From NCBI GenBank assembly GCA_029251005.1, contig JAQXEE010000111.1:1-48075 (forward strand): a stretch of DNA of 48,075 nt, in the 5' to 3' direction. Positions within the stretch are counted from its first letter, which is position 1. The number at the start of each line of letters is the position of its first letter. The DNA comes from Flavobacteriales bacterium (GTDB lineage Bacteria; Bacteroidota; Bacteroidia; Flavobacteriales_C; GCA-002722245). This document shows positions 39,218 through 48,075 of the stretch, piece by piece. A program made the translations under genes and the position numbers. The notes beneath the pieces were generated by a model. That model searched no databases. It saw nothing but the letters and a program-made list of their open reading frames with translations, and had not been told where the DNA came from.

Positions 39218-40738
39218 ATGGATAAACTTCATTTTATTGTTCAGTCTTTTAATGAGGAGGAGAAAAAAGGATTTGAACATTTTGTGAACAGGTTTAGAGT
39301 TCGATCGAATCGTAAAGATTTAGATTTGTTTAATCGATTAACAGAATTGCGTAAACTTTCACAGGAAGAGGCTTTTAAAGTTCTTTATGGTGGCATAAAT
39401 GAAAAAGAAGCATATCATGCTTTAAGAAAACGTTTACTGGGACATTTGATTGAGTTTATCTCGGTAAAAGAAATAAACGACAGTAAAGGCTCGACGCATT
39501 ACACTTCAGAAGGTTTGCTGAATTTATCCAGATATTTGTTTGAGAGAGGAGCATTTGAACCGGGGTGGCAATATTTAAAAAGAGCACATCAAAGTGAATT
39601 TAAAAAGAATAATGCTTTACTAAAATCTAAAATTTACATGTTATGGTTAGAGAATTGGGAGGATTATTTAGGTGCAGAAAAATTTAATGATATCTATAAA
39701 TCCTATGTTCATAATAAGAATGAAGCTGAAAAAGAGCAACGTTTAAAATTAGCTTTGAGCATTATTAAAAGGAAAATTGAACAATATAAATTACAATTAA
39801 AAGAGGTTAATATTGATGCGATAATTAAAGACGTAACTGAAGGAATGGAATTGAAGAAGAAAGATTTTTATTCCATTGAAAATTTAAATTATATCACTAA
39901 AATTATTCGATCTAGCTCTCTAGTATCTAAAGATTATCATGGGGTTGAAGTCTTTTTGAAAACTAGATTGAAAAAATTGCAAAAAAAGGAAGATCATAGT
40001 ATTTACTGTTTTGAATATTGGGAACTTGTTTACTTTTATGCACACGCACTTTACCGACTTAAAAAAATAAAAGAGGCTAAAGTGGTTTTAAAAGAAGTTA
40101 ACCTTGAAAGAGGTAATCTGATTAAGAGTAAGAAAGCAGAATTAGCTTGTAAGATTGAATTACTCAATTGGGCTTGTGAGTTTTACGATGGCAATATTAA
40201 AGCAGGAATTCAACGATTATTAATTCATGAAAGTGGAACTGACTTTGAAAACAACGTGTTGTTTGATCTTGATCGGAAGCTAAACTTGATTACATCTTTT
40301 TTTGCGTCAGGTGAGCATTCTAGAGGAATAGGAGTTATGAATTCCATTAAACACTCTGCTCAATGGTTGCAAAAAAAGAAAGGATTAGAGTGGCGAGTGA
40401 AATTTCAGTTAATTGAAATGTTGTGCTTTTATGAGACTGGGAAGATCGATTTGGTTTTAAATAGGATACGTGCTCTAAGAAGAATTATTAAAGATGTAGT
40501 GAAATTAAACCCGAATTATAAAAACCTTAATGTCTTTTTAAACGTTATTAATTCCTCAATCAATAATGGAGGATTTAAAGGGTTAGAAAAAGATCTGGAT
40601 AAATTTGAATTCACTCCGTTTAGAAGAGAGAATATTCAAGCAATGGCGTTTTATGCTTATTTGAAAAGTAAAGTAAATAATAAAGATTATTATACCACAT
40701 TAGTTGACTTAGTAACTACAGAGTGGGAAAAAGGATAA
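39218..40738 (+). CDS. Conserved alpha-helical protein of unknown function
   Basis: 506-aa, Lys/Glu/Leu-rich, helical-repeat-like. Confidence 0.75.
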   Translation: MDKLHFIVQSFNEEEKKGFEHFVNRFRVRSNRKDLDLFNRLTELRKLSQEEAFKVLYGGINEKEAYHALRKRLLGHLIEFISVKEINDSKGSTHYTSEGLLNLSRYLFERGAFEPGWQYLKRAHQSEFKKNNALLKSKIYMLWLENWEDYLGAEKFNDIYKSYVHNKNEAEKEQRLKLALSIIKRKIEQYKLQLKEVNIDAIIKDVTEGMELKKKDFYSIENLNYITKIIRSSSLVSKDYHGVEVFLKTRLKKLQKKEDHSIYCFEYWELVYFYAHALYRLKKIKEAKVVLKEVNLERGNLIKSKKAELACKIELLNWACEFYDGNIKAGIQRLLIHESGTDFENNVLFDLDRKLNLITSFFASGEHSRGIGVMNSIKHSAQWLQKKKGLEWRVKFQLIEMLCFYETGKIDLVLNRIRALRRIIKDVVKLNPNYKNLNVFLNVINSSINNGGFKGLEKDLDKFEFTPFRRENIQAMAFYAYLKSKVNNKDYYTTLVDLVTTEWEKG

Positions 40739-40742
40739 GAAA

Positions 40743-42674
40743 TTGGATAAAGAGTTAATAGTAGCATTGGGAGGTTTTTTGGTGATAGCTTTATCTGCAA
40801 ATCATATTTCTAAATTTTTCGCAAAAATTAAATTCCCTTTAATTACGGGGTTATTGTTAGCTGGAATTATAGCTGGACCATTTGTGTTTGATTTAATTCC
40901 AAGTGAAAATTCAAAAAACTTAATTTTTTTAAATGAGATTTCATTAGCCTTTATTGCTTTTGCAGCTGGTTCAGAGCTTTATTTAAAGGAGATACGTGGG
41001 CAGTTTAAAAGTATAATTTGGAATACATTAGGTCAGTTAGTTGTTACCTTTTTATTAGGAACAACAGGTGTTTTATTCATGAGCGAATTTATTCCTTTTA
41101 TGCAGGATATGAGTTTCTCTGCAAGATTAGGTGTGGCGATGTTAATGGCAACAATTTTTGTTGCAAGATCTCCCTCATCTGCAATTGCAGTGATAAACGA
41201 ATTAAGAGCAAAAGGTCCCTTTACACAAACAGCTATTGGGGTTACGGTAGTTACAGATGTATTGGTTATTATTTTATTTGCGGTATGCTTTGCTTTATCC
41301 AAGACCTTACTAAGTGGAGATAGTTTTAGCTTGTTGGCATTAGGGATCTTACTAATAGAACTATTTGTATCCTTTGGATTAGGATGGGTTTTAGGTCGAT
41401 TTATTATGTGGTTTTTTAAATTTAAGATGAATAAAAATCTTAAAGTAACCATATTAATTGCCCTTGGATACGGCGTTTACTTGTTTGCTAATTGGTTAGG
41501 GGATTTTACTGCTCAACCTTATGTATTCGGACATAAGTTTTATGTTGAGCCATTATTGATTTGTATTTTAGGGAGTTATTTTGTCACTAATTACAGTACC
41601 TCTCGTCCTGAGTTTATTGAGATTTTACATGAAACAGGACCGATTATTTATGTTGTTTTTTTTACACTAACTGGATCAAGTTTAGCCTTGGATGTTTTAT
41701 TAGAAGTTTTCCTTGTGGCAGTTGTTTTTTTTGGTGTTCGATTATTAGGAATGATCGGTGGTGGTTATTTGGGTGGGACAATTGCAGGAGATTCTTGGAA
41801 ATTCAGGCATTTAAATTGGATGCCATATATTACTCAAGCGGGAGTAGGACTTGGTTTGGCCACAATTATTAAGCATGCATTCCCTGATTTTGGAGTTCAA
41901 TTCGAAACTATTATAATTGGTGTGATTGTGATTAATCAAGTGGTCGGTCCGCCTTTGTTAAAGTATGCTTTATACAAAGTGGAAGAAACACACGAAAAGC
42001 ATGAAACTCCAGTCTTTGATGGTCATAATGACGCTATTATTTTCGGTTTGGAGCCAATGAGTTTAGCTTTAGCGCGACAATTAAAAGGTAATAACTGGGG
42101 CGTCAAAATTGCGGCGATGAAAAAGGCGGATGAAATTGAGCAAGTCGATGATATTGAAATTGTATTCATGAATGATATATCCTTGGATTGTTTAAATAAA
42201 TTGGAACCAAAGCATGCCGACACTATGGTAATGATGCTTTCGGATAGTGAAAATTACAAATGGTGTGAGCTGATATACGAGCAAATTGGAACGAAAGAAC
42301 TAGTTGTTCGAGCAAGTGGAGATAGATATTACGCCAAGAAGTTTGAAAAGTTAGATGCCTTAGTTGTCGATCCATCTTTAGCTATGGTCAACCTCATGGA
42401 TCACTTCGTTAGAAGTCCAAATGCAACCAGTATTCTTTTGGGTATGGAGACAGATCAAGATGCTGTTGATATTGAAGTTATGGACCTAAATATTCAAGGT
42501 TTGGCTTTAAGAGATTTACGCTTACCATCAGATATTTTAATCTTATCCATTACTAGAAAAGATCAAATGATGATTACACATGGTTATACTAGATTAAGAA
42601 TTGGGGATATTGTAACAATTTTGGGATCGGAAGAAAGTATTGATAAGGTCGAATTGATGCTAGGTCCAACGTAA
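40743..42674 (+). CDS. CPA2-type cation:proton antiporter with C-terminal TrkA-like regulatory domains
   Basis: TTG start; FPLITGLLLAGIIAGPFVFDLIP, multi-TM, then an RCK-like soluble region ending in TrkA-C-like ITRKDQMMITHGYTRLRIGDIVTILGS. Confidence 0.88.
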   Translation: MDKELIVALGGFLVIALSANHISKFFAKIKFPLITGLLLAGIIAGPFVFDLIPSENSKNLIFLNEISLAFIAFAAGSELYLKEIRGQFKSIIWNTLGQLVVTFLLGTTGVLFMSEFIPFMQDMSFSARLGVAMLMATIFVARSPSSAIAVINELRAKGPFTQTAIGVTVVTDVLVIILFAVCFALSKTLLSGDSFSLLALGILLIELFVSFGLGWVLGRFIMWFFKFKMNKNLKVTILIALGYGVYLFANWLGDFTAQPYVFGHKFYVEPLLICILGSYFVTNYSTSRPEFIEILHETGPIIYVVFFTLTGSSLALDVLLEVFLVAVVFFGVRLLGMIGGGYLGGTIAGDSWKFRHLNWMPYITQAGVGLGLATIIKHAFPDFGVQFETIIIGVIVINQVVGPPLLKYALYKVEETHEKHETPVFDGHNDAIIFGLEPMSLALARQLKGNNWGVKIAAMKKADEIEQVDDIEIVFMNDISLDCLNKLEPKHADTMVMMLSDSENYKWCELIYEQIGTKELVVRASGDRYYAKKFEKLDALVVDPSLAMVNLMDHFVRSPNATSILLGMETDQDAVDIEVMDLNIQGLALRDLRLPSDILILSITRKDQMMITHGYTRLRIGDIVTILGSEESIDKVELMLGPT

Positions 42675-42768
42675 AATTAAAAGACACCCTTTTAATTCAC
42701 AGTGTTTTTGTGAAGAGATAATCATTAGTTTACTTTTTTAAATTCAGCTAATAATTATTTTTATTAGC

Positions 42769-43782
42769 ATGATTCAATCTAATGTTTCCTTAAAATCTCT
42801 AAACACATTTGGTTTTGATGTTTCTTCTAAATTATTTGCAGAGGCAAACAATGAAGATCAAGTTCGAAATGTCATTCAGTCGAATGAATTTCTTTCCAAT
42901 AAAAATCTCATTTTAGGTGGTGGTTCTAATGTTTTATTTACGCAAGACTTTAATGGTATTGTACTCAGGAATAACATTAATGGAATTGAACTGATTGAAG
43001 AAGATGAGGAATCTGTACTTGTTAAAGTAGGTGGTGGTGTTGTATGGCATGAATTTGTACTTTATTGTATTGAAAAAGGTTGGAGCGGAGTTGAAAATTT
43101 AAGTTTAATTCCGGGAAGTGTAGGTGCGAGTCCGATGCAAAATATTGGTGCGTATGGAATTGAAATAAAGGAACTTTTTCATGAACTGGAAGCGATTAAT
43201 TTAAAAACAGGTGAAATCGAATATTTCAATAATTCAGATTGTCAATTCGGATATCGCGAAAGTGTTTTTAAAAACAAGTTTAAAGGAGCTTATTTAATAT
43301 CAAGAGTTATTTATCGATTATCTAAAAAACAAAATTTTAATATTTCTTACGGTGCAATTGAAAAGCAGTTAGAAATAATGGGAGTTCAGGATTTATCTGC
43401 TAGGAAGATAAGTGATGCTGTTATTGCAATTAGACAATCAAAATTACCAGATCCAAAAGAAATTGGGAATTCAGGGAGTTTTTTTAAAAACCCAATTGTT
43501 TCAAACGAGCAATACAACCGCTTAAAAGCTAATTTCCCTAAAGTTATAGGTTATGCTTTGGGAGATAGCCAAACAAAATTAGCAGCAGGTTGGTTAATTG
43601 ATCAAACGGGTTGGAAAGGAAAAACAATTGATAATTATGGCGTTCATAAAAATCAAGCATTAGTATTGGTGAACTACGGAGGAGCAACTGGTAAACAGAT
43701 TTATGATTTATCGTCAGAAATCTTATTGTCGGTAAAAGAAAAGTTCGGAGTTGATTTAGAAAGAGAAGTAAACATTTATTAA
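42769..43782 (+). CDS. murB: UDP-N-acetylenolpyruvoylglucosamine reductase
   Basis: LILGGGSNVLFTQDF, LSLIPGSVGASPMQNIGAYGIEI, FGYRESVFK, GNSGSFFKNP. Confidence 0.97.
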   Translation: MIQSNVSLKSLNTFGFDVSSKLFAEANNEDQVRNVIQSNEFLSNKNLILGGGSNVLFTQDFNGIVLRNNINGIELIEEDEESVLVKVGGGVVWHEFVLYCIEKGWSGVENLSLIPGSVGASPMQNIGAYGIEIKELFHELEAINLKTGEIEYFNNSDCQFGYRESVFKNKFKGAYLISRVIYRLSKKQNFNISYGAIEKQLEIMGVQDLSARKISDAVIAIRQSKLPDPKEIGNSGSFFKNPIVSNEQYNRLKANFPKVIGYALGDSQTKLAAGWLIDQTGWKGKTIDNYGVHKNQALVLVNYGGATGKQIYDLSSEILLSVKEKFGVDLEREVNIY

Positions 43783-43783
43783 A

Positions 43784-44467
43784 ATGGAGAATAAAATATT
43801 AGTTGAATTGAAAGCCGTAAAATCCTTTTACCGCAAAAAGCAAATTTTAAACGGTATTGATTTAAAAATAAACAAAGGTGAGTTTGTTTATTTAATAGGT
43901 AAGACAGGAAGTGGTAAAAGTTCAATTTTAAAAGTGCTTTATAACGAAATGGAGATTTCGGAAGGGCAAGGAGAAATTGTTGGAATTAACTTAAATAAAC
44001 TGAAGTATAGTAAGGTGCATAAGTTACGTCGCCAACTAGGAGTAATCTTTCAGGATTTCCAATTATTACCGGATAGAAGCGTTCGTGATAACTTGATTTT
44101 CGTAATGAAAGCTACAGGTTGGAAAGATTCGAAAGCAATGGAGAATCATGCTCATTTAACATTGAAACAAGTTAACTTGTCTGATGTTGCAGATAAGTTT
44201 CCACACCAATTATCGGGTGGGCAACAACAAAAAGTTGCCATTGCAAGAGCGATGATTAACTCTCCAAAAGTGATTTTAGCGGATGAACCTACAGGGAATT
44301 TAGATCCTGAATCATCTCAAGAAATAATGAATTTACTGTCTGCAATTTCAAAAGGGGGAACCGCCGTTATTATGGCAACTCACGATATGGTGATGGTAAA
44401 GGATTATCCTGGTAGAGTATTGAAGTGCGATGAAGGTTTGATAACTGAATTAGATTCAATAGCCTAA
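43784..44467 (+). CDS. ftsE: FtsE-type ABC ATPase
   Basis: GKTGSGKSSILKVLYNEMEISEGQGEIVG, LGVIFQDFQLLPDRSVRDNL, LSGGQQQKVAIARAM. Confidence 0.88.
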   Translation: MENKILVELKAVKSFYRKKQILNGIDLKINKGEFVYLIGKTGSGKSSILKVLYNEMEISEGQGEIVGINLNKLKYSKVHKLRRQLGVIFQDFQLLPDRSVRDNLIFVMKATGWKDSKAMENHAHLTLKQVNLSDVADKFPHQLSGGQQQKVAIARAMINSPKVILADEPTGNLDPESSQEIMNLLSAISKGGTAVIMATHDMVMVKDYPGRVLKCDEGLITELDSIA

Positions 44468-44470
44468 CCT

Positions 44471-45409
44471 GTGAATAAAGTAACCGAATTATTAAAAATT
44501 AAATACCCAATTATCCAAGCCGGAATGGTTTGGTGTAGTGGTTGGCGATTGGCTTCGGCAGCTTCAAATAATGGAGCGCTTGGCGTTTTAGGAGCAGGAA
44601 GTATGTATCCCGATGTTTTACGGGAGCATATCGTAAAATGTAAAGCTGCAACGAATGAACCTTTCGCAGTAAATATCCCTTTATTTTATCCTCAAATTGA
44701 AAAGTTGTTCGAGATTCTTTTTGAAGAGAATGTCAAGATTGTAATTACTTCCGGAGGAAACCCTGAGTTGTACACCAAGAGAATGAAGGACGCAGGAATG
44801 ACTGTGATTCATGTTGTAGCGAATGTTAAGTTTGCTCAAAAAGCTGAAAATTCAGGAGTAGATGCAATTGTTGCTGAAGGTTTTGAAGCTGGAGGACATA
44901 ATGGGAGGGATGAAATTACAACCATGTGTTTGATTCCTTCAATTGTAAAAGCAGTTAATATACCTGTGATTGCAGCAGGTGGAATTGCAACAGGAAGAAC
45001 TATGCTGGCGGCAATGAGTTTGGGCGCTGATGCGGTTCAAATTGGAAGTCGATTCGCAATATCAAAAGAATCAAGTGCGCATGACATCTTTAAAAATCAT
45101 GTGCTTTCTGCCAAGGATGGAGATACAGTACTTACCTTAAAAGAATTGGCTCCTGTAAGGATGCTGAAAAATGAATTCTTTCAAGAAATTAAATCGCTTT
45201 ACAATCGCAGTGGGAGTAAGGATGAGTTAATTGAATTGTTAGGAAGAGGAAGAATTAAAAAAGGAATTTTTGAAGGTGATTTAGTAGATGGAAACCTTGA
45301 GATAGGTCAAGTGTCAGCAATTATCAATTCAATAAATTCGGTTGCAGAAATTATCAACGAGGTAGTTTCTGATTATAAAAAAGCGCAAGAAAATCTGTTT
45401 AGTTTCTAA
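44471..45409 (+). CDS. Nitronate monooxygenase / FabK-like FMN enzyme
   Basis: GTG start; KYPIIQAGMVWCSGWRLASAASNNGALGVLGAGSM, EGFEAGGHNGRDEITT, IPVIAAGGIATGRTM, GADAVQIGSRFA. Confidence 0.92.
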   Translation: MNKVTELLKIKYPIIQAGMVWCSGWRLASAASNNGALGVLGAGSMYPDVLREHIVKCKAATNEPFAVNIPLFYPQIEKLFEILFEENVKIVITSGGNPELYTKRMKDAGMTVIHVVANVKFAQKAENSGVDAIVAEGFEAGGHNGRDEITTMCLIPSIVKAVNIPVIAAGGIATGRTMLAAMSLGADAVQIGSRFAISKESSAHDIFKNHVLSAKDGDTVLTLKELAPVRMLKNEFFQEIKSLYNRSGSKDELIELLGRGRIKKGIFEGDLVDGNLEIGQVSAIINSINSVAEIINEVVSDYKKAQENLFSF

Positions 45410-46653
45410 TGATAGAATTTAAAAATTATTCGTTGGATAACGGTTTAAGAGTGGTTATTCATCAAGATGAATCAACTCCAATCGTTGCCGTAAATTTAGC
45501 ATTTGATGTTGGAGCAAGAGATGAAAATCCTGAAATGACGGGCTTGGCTCATTATTTCGAACATTTGATGTTTTCGGGAAGTAAGAACGCTCCTGATTAT
45601 GATGTTCATGTTCAAAATGCGGGAGGGCAAAACAATGCTTTTACATCTAACGATTACACGAATTACTATGTGACTTTACCCAAAACAAATTTGGAGTTGG
45701 CACTTTGGTTAGAAAGTGATCGTATGTTTCAGTTAAATCTAGATGAGAAAAGTCTGGAGGTGCAAAGACAAGTTGTTATAGAGGAGTTTAAGCAGCGATA
45801 TCTTAATCAACCTTACGGGAATAATTTAGCACAATTAAGAGCACTTACTTATAAAGAACATTCATATAAATGGTCTACAATTGGTAAGGAAATAAGCCAT
45901 ATTGAAAAAGTGACTTTAGAAGATGCGATGGCTTTTTACAAGCAATTTTATGCACCTAACAATTGTATTTTATCCATTTGTGGAGATGTAGACATTGAGG
46001 AAGTTCAAAAAATGGTGTTGAAGTGGTTTGGTGATATCGAGCGATCTACTATAAACAGACCTACTAAGATTGTTGAGCCCAAGCAAACAAGCGAACGATT
46101 TGAAGAAGTGACTGAAGATGTTCCATTAAACGCATTTTTATGGTCGTTTAAAATGGGATCGAAAACGGATGGGAACTTTGCCATCGCTGATTTAACAAGT
46201 GATTTATTGGGTAGAGATGAAAGTTCATTTTTACATCAAAGATTAGCCGTTGAATTAAAGTTAGTTTCTAATATTAGCGCGTACGTTTCTGGAGATCGAG
46301 ACCCTGGGATGTTAATTGTTTCGGGGAAACTGAACGAGGATGTATCGTTTGAGGCTGTTGAAAAAGAAGTGTGGGGAATCATCAATCAAGTTAAAGAGAA
46401 ATGTGTTTCAGACTTTGAATTAACTAAGGTTAAAAACAAGTTTGAAACGGCTCATATTTACGGCGAAATGAGCGTAATGAACAAAGCCATGAATTTAGGT
46501 TATGCTGAACTGTTGGGTGATGTAAATGGAATTAATACTGAATTAAGCGAATACGAAGCGGTTCAGGTAGAAGATATTAAAGAGTGGGCGGGTCAATTCT
46601 TAAAAGAAGAAAACGTTTGTCGTTTACACGTTAAAAAAGAAAGTAATGAATAG
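45409..46653 (+). CDS. M16 metallopeptidase, catalytic subunit
   Basis: HxxEH motif in GLAHYFEHLMFSGSKNAPDYDVHVQNAGGQNNAFTSNDYTNYYV with downstream Glu. Confidence 0.95.
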   Translation: MIEFKNYSLDNGLRVVIHQDESTPIVAVNLAFDVGARDENPEMTGLAHYFEHLMFSGSKNAPDYDVHVQNAGGQNNAFTSNDYTNYYVTLPKTNLELALWLESDRMFQLNLDEKSLEVQRQVVIEEFKQRYLNQPYGNNLAQLRALTYKEHSYKWSTIGKEISHIEKVTLEDAMAFYKQFYAPNNCILSICGDVDIEEVQKMVLKWFGDIERSTINRPTKIVEPKQTSERFEEVTEDVPLNAFLWSFKMGSKTDGNFAIADLTSDLLGRDESSFLHQRLAVELKLVSNISAYVSGDRDPGMLIVSGKLNEDVSFEAVEKEVWGIINQVKEKCVSDFELTKVKNKFETAHIYGEMSVMNKAMNLGYAELLGDVNGINTELSEYEAVQVEDIKEWAGQFLKEENVCRLHVKKESNE

Positions 46654-47911
46654 ATCTATAGCTCCAGCGGTAAATAACGAAGTACAATTAACAAAATTAC
46701 AAGTAGAGAAATCTACTATAAATGGGGTTGAGGTTAATTACGTAAATGGTGGAAGTTCTCCGTTATTAAAGCTCGAATTGGTTTATAATGCCGGAAGTAA
46801 ATACCAGGATCAAGCTTTAGTTGCATCATTAGCTTTTGATTTATTGAGAGATGGATCAAAAAAGTTAAATGGTAAGGCATTTAAAGAAGCGATAAACGGC
46901 TTAGGTGTTTATTATGGAATGGATATCTCTAAAGACTTTGGGACGTTTTCGTTTTACGTTTTGGAAAAGAATTTAGAAGCTTTATTGGTTTTGATTAAAG
47001 ACTTAATTATCGCTCCAAACTTGCCCGAAAATGAGTTTGATCGTTTGTTGCAAAAGGAGAAAAACAATTTTTTAGTTGATTTAGAAAAAACCGATTTTTT
47101 ATCTCGTCAGAAATTTGCTGAGGTTTTATTTGCAGGAAGTGAATACGGAAGGGTAGCGCATGCAGAATCGTTTGATCTTATTCAATACGAAATGAGTGTT
47201 GAGTTTATTCAGCAACATGTAATTGAAGCACCTTTTGATTTATTTGTTTCGGGTTGTATTTCTGATCAAGTTAAATCAACATTAAATTCTTTTGTTCAAG
47301 AGCTTCCAATCACGAAGGAGAATCCTAAAAAAGTAGCAAAAGATTCAACTCCACAATTAGGAGAACATATCATTAAAAAAGATTCGGAACAGTGTAGTTT
47401 AATGTTAGGGAAGAAAATGGTGAATAAGCATCATAAAGACGTTCATAACATAAGCATTACTAACACTTTGTTAGGTGGATATTTTGGATCGAGATTGATG
47501 CAGAATATTCGAGAAGATAAAGGTTGGACTTATGGAATTCATTCCACCGTGTTAACGTATGAAAATGCCGCCAATTTGGTGATTTCTTCAGATGTGTTAA
47601 AGGATAAAGGTCCGGATACATTGAATGAAATTAAGTTGGAAATAGAGAAGCTTCAAACAGAGTTAATAAAGGTTGACGAACTGGAAGTAATGAAGAATTA
47701 CTTGAAGGGTAAATTATTGAAGAGTTTCGATGGAGCCTTTGAGCAAGTGGATCGATTCTTTTCGGTAGACTCGTTTGGTTTAGATTGGACCTATTACGAT
47801 CAGTATATCGAAGCGTTAGAAAACATTACGCCTGAAGATATTAGAGCGACAGCTACTGAATATTTTAAATGGGATGAATTTGTAATTGTAAGAGCAGGTG
47901 GTGAAATATGA
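46646..47911 (+). CDS. M16 peptidase-like partner lacking the zinc motif
   Basis: No HxxEH in the equivalent N-terminal region (ALVASLAFDLLRDGSKKLNGKAFKEAINGLG); retains GGYFGSRLMQNIREDKGWTYGIHS; 8-bp overlap with the catalytic subunit. Confidence 0.93.
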   Translation: MNRSIAPAVNNEVQLTKLQVEKSTINGVEVNYVNGGSSPLLKLELVYNAGSKYQDQALVASLAFDLLRDGSKKLNGKAFKEAINGLGVYYGMDISKDFGTFSFYVLEKNLEALLVLIKDLIIAPNLPENEFDRLLQKEKNNFLVDLEKTDFLSRQKFAEVLFAGSEYGRVAHAESFDLIQYEMSVEFIQQHVIEAPFDLFVSGCISDQVKSTLNSFVQELPITKENPKKVAKDSTPQLGEHIIKKDSEQCSLMLGKKMVNKHHKDVHNISITNTLLGGYFGSRLMQNIREDKGWTYGIHSTVLTYENAANLVISSDVLKDKGPDTLNEIKLEIEKLQTELIKVDELEVMKNYLKGKLLKSFDGAFEQVDRFFSVDSFGLDWTYYDQYIEALENITPEDIRATATEYFKWDEFVIVRAGGEI

Positions 47912-47949
47912 GCATATAGCTTTTATGTTTCCCCTTTATTAAGCTGAAT

Positions 47950-48075
47950 TCAACTCACAAACGCAACTTCTGAGTTAAACAATAATTTTTCCATCTGCAA
48001 GATAGGAGATTCAAAATTATATCTCTTTCTAGGCCTTGTGTTTAATTTGTTTTGAATATCTAGTATTCTTTCTTC
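47950..48075 (-). mobile_element. IS30-like transposase, C-terminal fragment running off the window edge
   Basis: Minus strand reads EERILDIQNKLNTRPRKRYNFESPILQMEKLLFNSEVAFVS*; the LNxRPRKRxxFxSP block is typical of IS30-family C-termini. Confidence 0.8.

Noticed and set aside
41018-41452. 101-aa plus and 139-aa minus ORFs
   Set aside because: Overlap the antiporter CDS in other frames or antisense; shadow ORFs.
1-48075. CRISPR arrays, tRNA/rRNA genes, retrons or diversity-generating retroelements
   Set aside because: No regularly spaced repeats, no recognisable RNA gene and no reverse transcriptase ORF seen by eye; a formal tRNAscan/CRISPR scan was not possible.

Overview
AT-rich 48 kb chromosomal window from a Bacteroidota genome, probably Flavobacteriales (taxonomy inferred from T9SS genes, type-B L31 and TAnnTTTG-like promoters). 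Most of it is conserved housekeeping and envelope genes: porU-porV-ispF, an ABC exporter, a LytTR two-component system, a VWA/peptidase/L,D-transpeptidase operon, an SPFH lipoprotein, fabF, yebC, rpmE2 plus a GlmU-like gene, lon, SDR, PhzF, a GH3-beta-lactamase fusion, recG, a TetR regulator, an inositol monophosphatase, a LolA-like protein, TraB/GumN, LysE, psd, a CPA2 antiporter, murB, ftsE, a nitronate monooxygenase/FabK-like gene and an M16 pair. The most notable observations are: (1) a direct repeat TGTTCCCTAA with 21-bp period between the LytTR kinase gene and the divergent exported VWA / papain-like peptidase / L,D-transpeptidase operon, matching LytTR-site geometry and suggesting a cell-wall stress module; (2) a fabF reading frame broken only by one in-frame TAA that separates the catalytic Cys from both His residues; (3) a recG whose conserved N-terminus extends upstream of any ATG/GTG/TTG; (4) a frameshift-free reading frame at the left edge carrying several TAA/TAG codons; (5) an unlisted IS30-like transposase C-terminus at the right edge; (6) a perfect 16-bp inverted repeat spanning the stop codon of the LytTR regulator gene; (7) a sigma54-like GG-N10-GA motif upstream of lon. 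I found no CRISPR array, rRNA, tRNA or complete mobile element. All product names come from motif recognition by eye; no searches were run.
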